This document shows, one piece after another, positions 17,211-26,929 of a stretch of 38,300 bases of DNA (the stretch's first letter is position 1; every line of letters begins with the position of its first letter). Source of the DNA: Chloroflexota bacterium (GTDB lineage: Bacteria > Chloroflexota > Anaerolineae > Epilineales > SHYO01); NCBI GenBank assembly GCA_009692745.1, contig SHYO01000018.1, positions 1-38,300 of the forward strand. The letters run 5' to 3'. Under the pieces are notes generated by a model. The model was not told the origin of the DNA and ran no database searches. It worked only from the letters and a program-made list of their open reading frames with translations. The translations under genes and the position numbers were made by a program.

Positions 17211-19328
17211 GTGAAGGTTTCATACAATATCGATATGGTGTCACAGCACATAAAGTCATCTTACCAAAAAACCTGTTATATCGTGCTGTCTGGTATACTG
17301 GGTCTCCTGGGTTGCCTCGCGGTTATTGGATTTCTGAGCCCCATCATGCCAGCCTTCGCCGCGCCGACCCCCTTCCTGGCAGATTTACCCCAACCCCAGG
17401 GTTCTCCCCCGCTACCGGACCTGGGCCTGAATATGATAGGACCCTCCATATTGATACCCGAGTCGGTGATCACCTATACTATAAATTATGCCAATTTTGG
17501 ACAAGATATAGCGCCGTCGGTAGTTTTAACCGATATCCTGCCTGTTGGTATTACTTTTGGCGGCGCCATTCCCAACCCCGTGACCCGTGTCGACCAGACA
17601 CTGGTATTTGCGCTGGGCGATCTCAATAAGGGAATAGCCGGAACCATCATTTTGACGGGTACAGTGGGTAGCAGCCTGGCAACTGGCACCACCTTAACCA
17701 ATACCGCAGTCATCAGTACCCCGGTACAGGAAAGCGATATCGATAATAATACCGGCTGGGTTATCGGCACCGTCCAACGCGCCGACCTGGCAATTAATAT
17801 TAGCGGCCCCGGCAGCACAAATCCCGGCCAGGAATTGGATTTGACGTTAAATGTCGCCAACCTCGGAGGGGCACCGGCGACGAACACCCAGCTAACGGTG
17901 ACTTTGCCGGCCGGCTTCACCTTCGGCGGTTCTCATTCCGCTACAGCTCAAGCGCTCGGCTCGCAAGTCGTCTTCCGGCTAATCGGCACCTTGGCCGCCG
18001 GAATTGCCAGCAGCATCGATATTAGCGGCACGATCAATCGCACCCTGGCCGACAATACGATTTTGACATTCACTGCCATAGCCAGTGTCTCTACCCAGGA
18101 AGATTCTCTAGATAATAACCAGGCGACCTATGCCATTTCCATTCAAAGAGCTGATGTCCAAATCAGCATTGACGCTCCCGTTGCGCTGCTTCCAGGAACT
18201 ACTGTTACCTATACCCTTTCGTACACCAACAGCGGAACGGGAGTAGCACGGGACGTGGTAGTCACAGATTACCTTTCGTCCCTGGTGACATACGAGGGCA
18301 GCCGTTCTACTCCCTGGCGTGAGCCACCGGAATCTGGAGAAAACCATTCTAGGACCTGGGAGATTGGCATTCTAGGCCCCAAGGCTTCCGGTATTATCGT
18401 CATTACCGGTACGCTGGCCCCTTCGTTGGCGCCGGTCACCCCCATTACCAATAGCGCTATTATTTCTACATCCACTCCCGAGATCAATAGCAATAACAAT
18501 ACCGCCAGCCAGATTGGCGTGATAGTCTATGCAGATGTCGCCGGGAGTTTCTCACTACCGGGCGGGCCAGGCCAGTCTACGGCCATTCCCGGACAGAGTT
18601 TCTCGGTGGGGATTTCCTACGGGAATCAGGGAGGAGCGCCGGCTGCACAAACCTACTTAACCGTTACGTTGCCGCCCCTGGTTAGCTATCAAACGGATAA
18701 CAGCCCGTGGGGCCATCCATCCCTTTCAGGCGTTGGCGGTAACACCCTGACCTGGCAAATAGGGACACTACCACCCCGGAGTCAAGGGATTTTTACTGCC
18801 ACTTTTGCTCTGGCACCTACGGCCGCTATCGCCAGCCAACTCACCTTCACGGGGTCGATCAATACGACTACACAGGATTTTATTCCCAGCAATAATAGCT
18901 GGACCTCTGCACCGGTGCTGGTCACCGCCGCCGAACTGGTCTTGAGCAAAGTGGGTCCGGCCCAGGCTACCCCGGGTGAACATATCATCTTTACTCTCAC
19001 CGTGCATAACATAGGGAACCTGGCCGCCGCCAATGTAACCGTGACCGATGTGCTACCTATTTCTCTCACTTTGACAGGAGCCATACCCAGCCGCACCGGA
19101 GGCACTGTTCAACAACCCGTATGGCAATTGGGGAGTATTTCCGCCGGTGGGAGTATCCAGGTACAGGTGAACGCGATCCTCTCCCTGAACCAACCCAGCC
19201 GCACAACGGTCACCAATACGGCCAGTGTGGGTACAGTAACCACTGAAAGCAGCCTGGCAAATAACTCAGCCAGTACTAATTTCACCGTGGCTCCTGGTGC
19301 CCCGGCACTGGTGCAACTGACAGTGTAA
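17211..19328 (+). CDS. DUF11-repeat surface protein, N-terminal part (interrupted by an in-frame stop)
   Basis: This 705-residue product starts at GTG 17211; an ATG at 17235 is an alternative. A long signal region (hydrophobic about 22-50) ends in PAFA-APTP, a likely Sec cleavage at 50/51. The rest is about five DUF11-type repeats, each with a strand pattern TLPPLVSY or DxLPxGxTFGG and a closing S-x-D-x-NN-x-A/S motif (for example ESDIDNNTGW). The frame ends with PGAPALVQLTV-stop. The next codons in the same frame (PTTLVVGGETATITVTV) complete the start of a Big_1 Ig-like domain, so the TAA at 19326-19328 cuts a longer protein of ~1738 codons. No catalytic domain is visible. The role is probably a cell-surface stalk or adhesin. 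It could be a recent pseudogene or an assembly error. Confidence 0.85.
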   Translation: MKVSYNIDMVSQHIKSSYQKTCYIVLSGILGLLGCLAVIGFLSPIMPAFAAPTPFLADLPQPQGSPPLPDLGLNMIGPSILIPESVITYTINYANFGQDIAPSVVLTDILPVGITFGGAIPNPVTRVDQTLVFALGDLNKGIAGTIILTGTVGSSLATGTTLTNTAVISTPVQESDIDNNTGWVIGTVQRADLAINISGPGSTNPGQELDLTLNVANLGGAPATNTQLTVTLPAGFTFGGSHSATAQALGSQVVFRLIGTLAAGIASSIDISGTINRTLADNTILTFTAIASVSTQEDSLDNNQATYAISIQRADVQISIDAPVALLPGTTVTYTLSYTNSGTGVARDVVVTDYLSSLVTYEGSRSTPWREPPESGENHSRTWEIGILGPKASGIIVITGTLAPSLAPVTPITNSAIISTSTPEINSNNNTASQIGVIVYADVAGSFSLPGGPGQSTAIPGQSFSVGISYGNQGGAPAAQTYLTVTLPPLVSYQTDNSPWGHPSLSGVGGNTLTWQIGTLPPRSQGIFTATFALAPTAAIASQLTFTGSINTTTQDFIPSNNSWTSAPVLVTAAELVLSKVGPAQATPGEHIIFTLTVHNIGNLAAANVTVTDVLPISLTLTGAIPSRTGGTVQQPVWQLGSISAGGSIQVQVNAILSLNQPSRTTVTNTASVGTVTTESSLANNSASTNFTVAPGAPALVQLTV
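19326..19328 (+). other. In-frame TAA splitting the surface-protein gene
   Basis: Upstream and downstream open frames are in the same phase and separated only by this stop and four following codons. It interrupts the N-terminal strand of a Big_1 repeat. A single C-to-T change from CAA (Gln) would produce it. Confidence 0.8.
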
Positions 19329-19340
19329 CCAACCACCTTA

Positions 19341-22300
19341 GTGGTAGGAGGAGAGACAGCAACTATTACCGTGACGGTAAAGGATCGCTGGGGTACCCCG
19401 GTATCCGATGGCACAGAGGTAGTTTTTACGGCTATGCGATTGGGGACTTTGGCCAGCGGCATAGCCCGCACCCGCAACGGTGTAGCTACCAATATTTTGA
19501 CCACCAATACCCAGCCGGGCACAGAAACGCTCATAGTCACTGTTGGCGGAAATATATCAGGCGGGCAGGTGATCCAAATCCGACCTGGGCCACCCGGTAA
19601 TATCAGTTTGAGCTACCGGGGGCTTACTGGGAACCCGGCAGTGCCTACAGTGGAAGACGCCGTGTTAGTGACCGCTACTGTGTTGGATATCTATGGGAAT
19701 ACGGTGAGTGATGGTACGCCGGTCAATTTTTCGACGAACCTGGGGCAAATTACTCCGGGCACAGTGGCTACCAATCGAGGTGTCGTTAACACCACTCTTA
19801 CTAGCCAAACTTCCGATACCGCCATCGTTCTGGCCCAAACTGTAGGCCGGCAAACCGCAATTCCAATTAGTTTTCTGCCCGCCCCCCCTGCCAGGGTCAC
19901 ATTAACAGTTGATAGCGCCAACATTCCTATTGAATATGGAGAGACTATCCTACGAGCTGTAGTGACGGATCGCTTCGGAAACCTGGTAAAAGATGGGCAA
20001 ACTGTGGCCTTCACCACGACTCTGGGAACCTTGACGACGACATCGGCAACCACAGTGCATGGCATAGCTTTATCGCAACTCATCGCCAGCCGGAACCCTG
20101 GCCAGGCCAACCTCCAGGCCACAGTCGGTGGCACTACCTTCGGCAGTGCCACCGTGTCTTTCCTGCCCTCTGACCCGAGTCTCAACATGACCGTTACCCC
20201 CATATCAGCAGTCCTACCCGGAGAAAATCTGACCTACGTGTTACATTTTTTCAACCTGGGCGTTGCTCGGGCGCGAAACGTGGAGGTTGACGATGCATTA
20301 CCTACCGGCTTGATCAACCCGACCTGGGTTTCCAGCGGGGTACCCGTGACCTACACCGGCTCCACAGGTCAGAACGTTCGAATTCTAAGCTGGAGCGTGG
20401 GGGATCTGGCAAGCGGCGCCAGTGGAACGATCACCATCACAACCCAGGTCGATCCCCAACGCCATTGGCCCTATAGCCAATCGATTTTCAACCAAGCTAG
20501 CGTAAGCACCACTACCGCTGATGGCCACCCGGAAAACAACCAGGCACTGCGCCAGGCGCTGGTAATTACCTCGGATGTGTTTGTACTAAAGAATGTAGAT
20601 CTGCCCTCAAGCACGCTGGAGCCGGGCGGACTGCTTGTTTATACCATCTCTTTCGGGAACCTGGGGCAGTCAGTCCCGACCAATATTTTGATCACCGATA
20701 CTATTCCCACCTATACCTATTACCAATCGGATAATAGCGAAGCCCTCGGCTTTACCTTTCAAAGATCAGCAGGTATACTGACCTGGTCGCGGATTGGACC
20801 AGTGAGCAGCGCAGAACAGTTCAAACTTTTTTTGCGTGTTAAACCGGAGGCTCCGGGGGGTATCGTGCTAACCAACCGGATCAGCGTTAGTACCAATGCG
20901 CCGGAAAGTGATACGGATAATAACAGCGATAGCGAGCCAGTTACGCTTAATGGACTAAACTTGGGGGTAGGGCTGAATGGCCCTACCAGCGCAGGTGTAG
21001 GTTATCCTGTTACCTATACCATTTCTTACAGCAATTCCGGATCCCAATTGGCGCCCGATACGCGACTAACGCTCACCATTCCAGCCGAGTTAACATTGAA
21101 GGGCTTTGATCCGTTACCCACACTGAGTATTCCAGACGGGCGGGTATGGCAATTCGGCAACTTAAGTGCAGGTGTTGGGGGGACTATTCGGGTTACCGGC
21201 TTCGTCAGCACTATTACGCCAATTGATAGTGAGCTCCACATGGCCACGGATATTGGCACCAGCGGGGCCGAAAGTTTTGTAGAAGATAATTCGGCTAACC
21301 TCACTACCAAGATAGTTAATGGATATCCTGCCACTCTCCAAGTTGAAATAGCTCAATCGGTCTTTCCCACGGATTTTGAGAACACGACGGGAAACAGCAT
21401 GCCCGTGACGGTGACTATTAGCGATCCAGGCGGCAATCCGGTGGCCGATGGGCTGCAGGTCACCTTTATCTCAACCCTCGGCACCGTCACACCGACGCTC
21501 GCCAGCACTGTCAACGGGCAAGTCACCGGATGGTTTAAACCCGGCCATGCCATCGGAGAAGGGAAGCTCCTCATCCAGACGGCTGAAGCCCCCTTTGCAC
21601 CCCCACTACAGGCCGAACAGCCAGTGCAAGTCATCCCAGGATCACTGTATCAGATAGATATCGCCAACCAATATGACGAGCTTACGGTGGATTACACGAC
21701 TATCATCACAGTGACAGCGCGCGACCGGTACGGTTATTTGCAAACGCTGCCCTTACCGGTCACCTTCGGTACAAATTTAGGCTATTTACAGCCGTTAAAC
21801 GGTTCGTTGGATCACGGGCAAATCACCACTACCCTGGGTAGCCTGCGCCCCGGCATTAGCATTATGACGGTATCCTTCGGACCGACCGTTACGAAGAATA
21901 TCAGTATAACATTTCACCCGGGTATGCCGTCCGCCATCTCCATGGATGCCAACCCCCGCACCGTGATCACCGGAAGCACGCCGGTTACAATTACCGGGAT
22001 CGTGGTCGATCAATTTTTTAATCGGGTAGAAGACGGAACCATAGTAACAATATCCACCACCCTGGGAGATTTTGGCTGTGCGGCCCAACCGGGGAGCGAG
22101 CCGCCCTGTACCCAGGGAAACCGCCCTCTACCCAGGGAACAAGTAATGACCGCCGCCCAAACCATCACTGCAACGACCGACAGTGGCAATTTGGTGAGTT
22201 ACTTATACTCAGGGGATACGCCGGGAAAGGCCCTGGTGGAGATGCAAGCAGGTAAAGCCATGAGCACGATAGAGATTACCATTGTGGGTGTCGATAGTCC

Positions 22301-22424
22301 GCTCCCACCACCCCCAACACATTATATCTATATACCTTGGGTATTTCGCCCGCTAGAGGGTAGCGCGCATCGGCCCTTGAACCCAGGGAGTCCCCCACCT
22401 GTTGAAAGCAGCAATAGACATTGA
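19341..22424 (+). CDS. Big_1/DUF11 surface protein, C-terminal part (no credible start of its own)
   Basis: This frame continues the upstream gene. The first possible codon after the stop is GTG 19341, but it has no ribosome site and lies inside a Big_1 domain. The order is three Big_1/invasin-like Ig domains (about 19300-20170; motifs DRWGTPVSDGTEVVF, DIYGNTVSDGTPVNF, DRFGNLVKDGQTVAF). About three DUF11 repeats follow (20190-21310, with PENNQA- and ESDTDNNSDS-type ends). Three more Big_1-like domains complete the fold (21330-22290; DPGGNPVADGLQVTF, DQFFNRVEDGTIVTI). The tail has IYIPWV at 22326-22343, similar to the IFLPLV end of the protease, then a Pro-rich end. Such Ig stalks are typical of surface adhesins. 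The stop lies 18 bp from the end of the convergent histidine kinase gene. Without suppression of the TAA this half is probably not made. Confidence 0.75.
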   Translation: MVGGETATITVTVKDRWGTPVSDGTEVVFTAMRLGTLASGIARTRNGVATNILTTNTQPGTETLIVTVGGNISGGQVIQIRPGPPGNISLSYRGLTGNPAVPTVEDAVLVTATVLDIYGNTVSDGTPVNFSTNLGQITPGTVATNRGVVNTTLTSQTSDTAIVLAQTVGRQTAIPISFLPAPPARVTLTVDSANIPIEYGETILRAVVTDRFGNLVKDGQTVAFTTTLGTLTTTSATTVHGIALSQLIASRNPGQANLQATVGGTTFGSATVSFLPSDPSLNMTVTPISAVLPGENLTYVLHFFNLGVARARNVEVDDALPTGLINPTWVSSGVPVTYTGSTGQNVRILSWSVGDLASGASGTITITTQVDPQRHWPYSQSIFNQASVSTTTADGHPENNQALRQALVITSDVFVLKNVDLPSSTLEPGGLLVYTISFGNLGQSVPTNILITDTIPTYTYYQSDNSEALGFTFQRSAGILTWSRIGPVSSAEQFKLFLRVKPEAPGGIVLTNRISVSTNAPESDTDNNSDSEPVTLNGLNLGVGLNGPTSAGVGYPVTYTISYSNSGSQLAPDTRLTLTIPAELTLKGFDPLPTLSIPDGRVWQFGNLSAGVGGTIRVTGFVSTITPIDSELHMATDIGTSGAESFVEDNSANLTTKIVNGYPATLQVEIAQSVFPTDFENTTGNSMPVTVTISDPGGNPVADGLQVTFISTLGTVTPTLASTVNGQVTGWFKPGHAIGEGKLLIQTAEAPFAPPLQAEQPVQVIPGSLYQIDIANQYDELTVDYTTIITVTARDRYGYLQTLPLPVTFGTNLGYLQPLNGSLDHGQITTTLGSLRPGISIMTVSFGPTVTKNISITFHPGMPSAISMDANPRTVITGSTPVTITGIVVDQFFNRVEDGTIVTISTTLGDFGCAAQPGSEPPCTQGNRPLPREQVMTAAQTITATTDSGNLVSYLYSGDTPGKALVEMQAGKAMSTIEITIVGVDSPLPPPPTHYIYIPWVFRPLEGSAHRPLNPGSPPPVESSNRH

Positions 22425-22442
22425 TCGGATAGATCGCAAGAT

Positions 22443-23921
22443 TCAGGGACTTTCGGGTTTTGCAGCAGGAAAATTTATGGTAAAACTAGTGCCAAAATCC
22501 GGCTGGCTAGCAGCATGGATGGCACCTCCATGGGCCTCTACTAACTCTTTGGCGATTGCCAATCCCAATCCGCTGCCGTTGGTTTTACTGCGGGATTTAT
22601 CCACCCGATAAAAACGCTCAAAGATGCGCGGCAATTCCTCCGGCGGGATACCCTGCCCCGTATCTGATATGCGTACTTCAATCTGCCCCTCCGAGGTATG
22701 GCCGGCCACCACCTCCACCCGCCCCCCCGCAGGTGTGTAATATAGCGCATTCTCCAAGAGATTGGTGAAGATCTGTTCTAAACGCGGCTCATCTCCCCGT
22801 ACCTTCAATTGTACGCAGGGAAGCATTTCACCGTTGGCGGGCACAGCGGACTGCAGCATGAGTTGGATACCGGCATTGGCAGCACGAGCATCGTATTTAT
22901 GTACCCAGCTCGGCAATACCTCAGCCAGGTTAATGGTATCGCGCGCCAGGGGCAACTGGCCGGATTCTAGCCGTGATAGCTCTAACAAATCGTTGACCAG
23001 GTGTGTCATGCGCCCGGTCTCCTCCAAAATGACACCGGCAGCGTTCTGTGCGTCGGGCAAGCTATTAATGGTGCCATCCTGGATCGCCTGAGCATATCCC
23101 CTGATACTTGTTAAAGGCGTTTTTAGATCGTGAGATACATTGGCCAAGAAGTCTTTTTGGGCTTGGCGCGAGCGAGAAACCTTCTCGGACATAGTATTAA
23201 AAGAGTGCGCCAAACTGCGGACCTCCTGGACCCCTGCCTCCGGCAGGCTTTGATCATAATGTCCTTGGGCTACTTCCTCGGCAGCTCTTTTAATGCCAAT
23301 TATAGGATTGAGTACTGACCTGGAGAGGAGAAGTCCCAGAGGTATCGATAGCAACATCGCTACTACCCCCACCAGGAGCAGGCGTCCCCAAAGCTCCACA
23401 CCCGCCAGCCGGACATCCTGCAGAGGCACGGCAACAGCCAGGAAGCGTGCTTTGTCAGCCAGCACCCGAAAGGGATTCTGCACAGGCAGGGGTGTAATGG
23501 CAAAGACATACCGTTGTCTATCGCGGGCCGTATAGTTCAGAATGGGCAGCCGGCACGCGGCTGACGGCCGGGCATTCCGCGGCGGAAGCGGGAGCGTGGC
23601 ATTATCCAGTTCATTCTGAGGATTGGAATCCTCCAAAACTTGACCATTCTCATCAAGCAGAAGAATCTGGCCACGGATCAATTGCGTTTCCAAACGCAAC
23701 TGATTCAATGTTTGGCGGGATGTTAACTGGCGATTGGTCAAATTCGGCAGGCGGGCGATAGCGTCAGTAATCACCAGACAGACGCTGCGCTGGGCTTGGC
23801 TCTCCTCATACCGGTTGATGACCAGCAGCGCGGCTAATCCGGCCAGCAGCAGGCAGATGGCCACCACAAAAGCATAAGTGGCGATTAACTGGCTGGTGAG
23901 AGAACGGAAAGGCCAAGGCAT
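22443..23921 (-). CDS. Membrane sensor histidine kinase
   Basis: This 492-residue kinase has one membrane helix at about 14-36, an extracytoplasmic sensor of ~140 residues, and a second helix at about 177-200. A HAMP domain follows (about 200-252), then HisKA with the phosphorylated His264 in NVSHDLKTPL. The ATPase domain has the N box (NLLENALYY, 386-394), the G1 box DTGQG (419-423), the F box IFERFYRVD and the G2 box GSGLGL (448-453). All catalytic features are intact. The sensor has no recognised domain, so the signal is unknown. It lies 25 bases downstream of the response regulator in one operon, and its end faces the surface protein gene. Confidence 0.95.
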   Translation of the reverse strand: MPWPFRSLTSQLIATYAFVVAICLLLAGLAALLVINRYEESQAQRSVCLVITDAIARLPNLTNRQLTSRQTLNQLRLETQLIRGQILLLDENGQVLEDSNPQNELDNATLPLPPRNARPSAACRLPILNYTARDRQRYVFAITPLPVQNPFRVLADKARFLAVAVPLQDVRLAGVELWGRLLLVGVVAMLLSIPLGLLLSRSVLNPIIGIKRAAEEVAQGHYDQSLPEAGVQEVRSLAHSFNTMSEKVSRSRQAQKDFLANVSHDLKTPLTSIRGYAQAIQDGTINSLPDAQNAAGVILEETGRMTHLVNDLLELSRLESGQLPLARDTINLAEVLPSWVHKYDARAANAGIQLMLQSAVPANGEMLPCVQLKVRGDEPRLEQIFTNLLENALYYTPAGGRVEVVAGHTSEGQIEVRISDTGQGIPPEELPRIFERFYRVDKSRSKTNGSGLGLAIAKELVEAHGGAIHAASQPDFGTSFTINFPAAKPESP

Positions 23922-23946
23922 CTACAGCAACTTTCCAAAATTTTAT

Positions 23947-24636
23947 CTAGGGACGATCGGGACTAACGAGCTTATATCCAATACCCCAGACCGTCTCGAT
24001 ATTGACATCCGCTTGTTTTAATTTCTCCCGCAGGTGAGCCACATGTACATCGACCGTGCGTGTGTCACCGTAGAATTCATAACCCCAAACATTGGTTAGT
24101 AATTGTTCACGGCTTAGGACAAAACCCAGATTGGTAGCAAAGGCCAGCAGTAAGTCAAACTCCTTGGCGCGCAAAGCCACCAGCTTTCCCTGAACGCGCA
24201 CCTCGCGCCGCTCCACGTCAATGTTGATCTCCCCGATTTTCATGGTCTTGGCAGCACTTTTGAGTGAGATCGATTGTTCAGTTCGTCTCAGGACGGCTTT
24301 GATACGCGCCAACAATTCACGCGGATTAAATGGCTTTACCAGATAATCATCGGCGCCCAGCTCCAGACCCACAATTTTGTCCACATCATCGGTGCGGGCG
24401 GTCAACATAATGACTGGCACCTGGCTCTCCTGCCGGATACGCTGGCAAACCTCCCACCCATCTATCCCGGGCAGCATCAGGTCCAGCACTATTAAATCCG
24501 GGGCGTGTGCATGAAAGGCATCCAAAGCCTGGCGCCCACCGGACGCCGCCACCACCTGGTAACCGTCCGCCTTCAGATAGAGACTGACCAGGTTAACAAT
24601 ATTGGTCTCATCATCTACCACCAGAATCGTCGCCAT
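23947..24636 (-). CDS. OmpR/PhoB-family response regulator
   Basis: The protein has 229 residues. The receiver domain contains the acidic pair D8-D9, phospho-acceptor Asp52 (VLDLMLPG), Thr79 and Lys101 (VKPF). It is joined to a winged-helix DNA-binding domain ending in RTVDVHVAHLREKL and VWGIGYKL, typical of PhoB-type regulators. It should be phosphorylated by the histidine kinase that follows in the operon. Targets cannot be predicted from the window. I see no convincing promoter in the 236 bp upstream (24637-24872), only an isolated TATACT-like element on the minus strand. Confidence 0.95.
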   Translation of the reverse strand: MATILVVDDETNIVNLVSLYLKADGYQVVAASGGRQALDAFHAHAPDLIVLDLMLPGIDGWEVCQRIRQESQVPVIMLTARTDDVDKIVGLELGADDYLVKPFNPRELLARIKAVLRRTEQSISLKSAAKTMKIGEINIDVERREVRVQGKLVALRAKEFDLLLAFATNLGFVLSREQLLTNVWGYEFYGDTRTVDVHVAHLREKLKQADVNIETVWGIGYKLVSPDRP

Positions 24637-24872
24637 ATCGTATAACCTCTTCAGGCACTACAATCTATCAGCATGATTGACCACCTCGGATCGCTGCACC
24701 ATGCCCAATAAGTATATACCTGAAAACAATTCCGGGGTGTCGCTATTCCTATAAGTTATTTACGTTTTTTACAAGAGGTCCGGCTTCACCCCATCAGACT
24801 ATCAGTCAATAGGCGGGAGGATTATTTAACACAGGTATCGTATTCTTACCAGGAAGGGGGACCGGGCTTCTT

Positions 24873-25331
24873 TCACGTACGCAGCAACCCAGGCGAGGAC
24901 ATTAGAATAATGGTAACCACGATACCAATCAGGGCGCCTACAATCACCTGTGTAGGCGTATGGCCCAAGAGTTCACGCAGGCGCCGCTCACTGATGGGAT
25001 GGCCTTGGAACAACTCATCAATAATCTGGTTCAAAATAGCGGCCTGAAGACTGGCAGCACGACGCACACCTTGGGCATCAAACATAACTACCACGGCAAA
25101 AGCTGCCGCAATGGCAAATTGCGTAGACGCCAGTCCATCCTGAATCGCAACGCCCGTCGCCAAAGAGCTGACCAGCGAAGAGTGAGAACTGGGCATGCCC
25201 CCGGTACCGGTAACATAGCGCAAATCGATGCGGCGTTGCGTGATCAAATGGATGACCACCTTTGAAGACTGCGCAATGGCCCAGGAAATTACCAGACTTA
25301 TTATGATCCGATTTGCCAGCAAGTCTCTCAC
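24873..25331 (-). CDS. Divergent PAP2 family (DUF212) membrane protein
   Basis: This is a 152-residue integral membrane protein of the DUF212 family, related to PAP2 acid phosphatases; its enzymatic activity is unproven. The family motif GGMPSSHSSLVSSLATG (43-59) carries the PAP2-like Ser/His residues. VVVMFDAQGVRRAA near 80-93 and HTPTQVIVGALIGI near the C-terminus are also characteristic. Four hydrophobic segments are visible. The start is GTG at 25331, with AAGAGGA as ribosome site. That site is part of a 12-bp palindrome CCTCTTAAGAGG (25338-25349). It follows xseB by ~84 bases and may be the last gene of the efp-xseA-xseB transcript. Confidence 0.9.
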   Translation of the reverse strand: MRDLLANRIIISLVISWAIAQSSKVVIHLITQRRIDLRYVTGTGGMPSSHSSLVSSLATGVAIQDGLASTQFAIAAAFAVVVMFDAQGVRRAASLQAAILNQIIDELFQGHPISERRLRELLGHTPTQVIVGALIGIVVTIILMSSPGLLRT

Positions 25332-25415
25332 GAAAATCCTCTTAAGAGGGCAAAGTATGGCTATCCGCTAGGGGTTAATCAGCCGGTCCTACACCTATGG
25401 TTATGACTGTCCAGA

Positions 25416-25664
25416 TCACCTTTCGTCATTATCCAGGGGAAAATCGGTCTCGACATTTCCGGGCAATCCCGGTAATCCGGGCAAGATCTGGCGGACCCGC
25501 AATTCAGCCCCATCCAGTAACGTTGTGCAATGCTGTAACAACATCATGCCCTGGTCGTATAAGGCCAGGGATTCCTCCAGAGGAATCTGTTCTTGTTCCA
25601 ATTCGTCTATCACTTCTTGCAACCGTGCGAAAGCTTGCTCGAAGGTCAATTCATCTCCAGACAT
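25416..25664 (-). CDS. xseB: Exodeoxyribonuclease VII small subunit
   Basis: The product has 82 residues if started at the ATG at 25662-25664, which has a strong GGAGGGGG ribosome site. An in-frame ATG 21 bases upstream is less likely. LTFEQAFARLQEVIDELEQE and IPLEESLALYDQGMMLLQHC are the hallmark helices of XseB. It assembles in several copies with XseA to form exonuclease VII, which degrades single-stranded DNA from both ends. It lies directly after xseA. Confidence 0.93.
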   Translation of the reverse strand: MSGDELTFEQAFARLQEVIDELEQEQIPLEESLALYDQGMMLLQHCTTLLDGAELRVRQILPGLPGLPGNVETDFPLDNDER

Positions 25665-25699
25665 AACCGGCCCCCTCCGGGGCATTACAGTAATTTACC

Positions 25700-26920
25700 C
25701 TATTGATCTACAGTAGCACTAAACACGCCATCCGAAACCTGCACCTGGATGGTGTCACCAGGTTGCACCTGGTTTAACCGGAATATCACCCGGCCATCAT
25801 CCTGGCGTATCACGATCGCGTATCCGCGGGCCAGGGTCATCCGCGGATTCAAAGCTGCCAGGTGGTTGCGGTACCCTGCAACTTCAGTCCGATGGAGGAG
25901 TAGTTTGTGCTCGATAGGCTGTGTAACCCGCCGGGAGAGTTCATCCAGACGCTGCCGGTACTGGGCAATCGCCGCCAAAGGCGCTGCCCGCTCCAGGCGT
26001 CGTTTGAGCTGATTAAGCCGCTCTCTGCGAGTTTCAAGAGCCTCTTCCATATTTTCCAGCAGACGCCCTTCCATGTTCATTAACCGCCGGTGCAACTCCA
26101 GCCCATCGGGAACGCTCATTTCTGCGGCGGCCGAGGGTGTGGGAGCGCGCAGATCAGCTACGAAGTCCACGATGGTAAAGTCCACCTCATGTCCCACCCC
26201 GGTTACCACCGGGATGGGTGAAGCTGCCACGGCACGGGCCACAGCCTCATCATTAAAAGCCCACAATTCCTCCAGAGAACCGCCACCTCGCGCCAGAATA
26301 ATCAGATCCACCTCCGGCCGGTGATTTCCCAGGCTTTGCAAGGCAGCTACAATTTGGGGTGGCGCATCCGCTCCCTGGACAGCCGCAGGCGCCAGAACAA
26401 CTTCGACCAGGGGGTAACGACGGGAGATTACCCGGATGATATCCCGTAGGGCCGCCGCTCTGGACGATGTAACGATGCCGATACGACGCGGGAAAGGCGG
26501 CAAGGGGCGTTTCCGCACGGCATCGAACAATCCTTCGGCCTGGAGCCGGGCCTTAAGGGCTTCAAAAGCGGCATGTAACACCCCGGCACCGGCCGGCTGC
26601 AACAAATCTGCATAGAGTTGATAGATCCCTTGGACCTCGTAAACTGAGATCCGGCCATGAGCCACCACGGCCGTGCCATTTTGCGGTAAGACCGGCAATC
26701 TCATAGCCTGATCCCGCCACATCACACAACGCAAGCTACTTTCAGAATCTTTTAGAGTGAAATAGAGATGCCCCGATGTGGCTCGCGTAAAATTAGAAAT
26801 CTCACCTTCTACCCAGACATCCTGTAAGAGGTCTTCCGATTCCAGTAAGAGGCGAATGTGTCGATTGATCCAGGCAACTTTGTGAACCTGCATGGCGGGG
26901 GTGAACCAGGATTCGGCCAT
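25700..26920 (-). CDS. xseA: Exodeoxyribonuclease VII large subunit
   Basis: This is the 406-residue catalytic subunit of exonuclease VII. An N-terminal OB-fold binds single-stranded DNA (VWVEGEISNFTRATSGHLYF, about 37-56, and LRCVMWR). It is followed by the nuclease core with RRIGIVTSSRAAALRDI, LILARGGGSLEELWAFNDE and PVVTGVGHEVDFTIVDFVAD. A coiled-coil region and a short C-terminal RGYAIV segment complete it. It is slightly shorter than the E. coli enzyme. It begins nine bases after the efp stop with little ribosome-site match, suggesting translational coupling. Confidence 0.95.
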   Translation of the reverse strand: MAESWFTPAMQVHKVAWINRHIRLLLESEDLLQDVWVEGEISNFTRATSGHLYFTLKDSESSLRCVMWRDQAMRLPVLPQNGTAVVAHGRISVYEVQGIYQLYADLLQPAGAGVLHAAFEALKARLQAEGLFDAVRKRPLPPFPRRIGIVTSSRAAALRDIIRVISRRYPLVEVVLAPAAVQGADAPPQIVAALQSLGNHRPEVDLIILARGGGSLEELWAFNDEAVARAVAASPIPVVTGVGHEVDFTIVDFVADLRAPTPSAAAEMSVPDGLELHRRLMNMEGRLLENMEEALETRRERLNQLKRRLERAAPLAAIAQYRQRLDELSRRVTQPIEHKLLLHRTEVAGYRNHLAALNPRMTLARGYAIVIRQDDGRVIFRLNQVQPGDTIQVQVSDGVFSATVDQ

Positions 26921-26929
26921 TTTCAGCAG

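Noticed and set aside
11880-22300. Repeated DUF11 and Ig-like DNA as a possible CRISPR or satellite array
   Set aside because: The repetition is at protein-domain level (about 80-130 residues, strongly diverged), with no short identical DNA repeats and spacers.
22425-22442. Search for a terminator between the surface protein gene and the histidine kinase gene
   Set aside because: The gap is only 18 bp and shows no stem or T-run; termination must occur inside the opposing gene or by another factor.
25338-25349. Perfect palindrome CCTCTTAAGAGG overlapping the ribosome site of the DUF212 gene
   Set aside because: Twelve bases with no loop; half of it is just the AAGAGG ribosome site, and it cannot form a stable hairpin without a larger loop.
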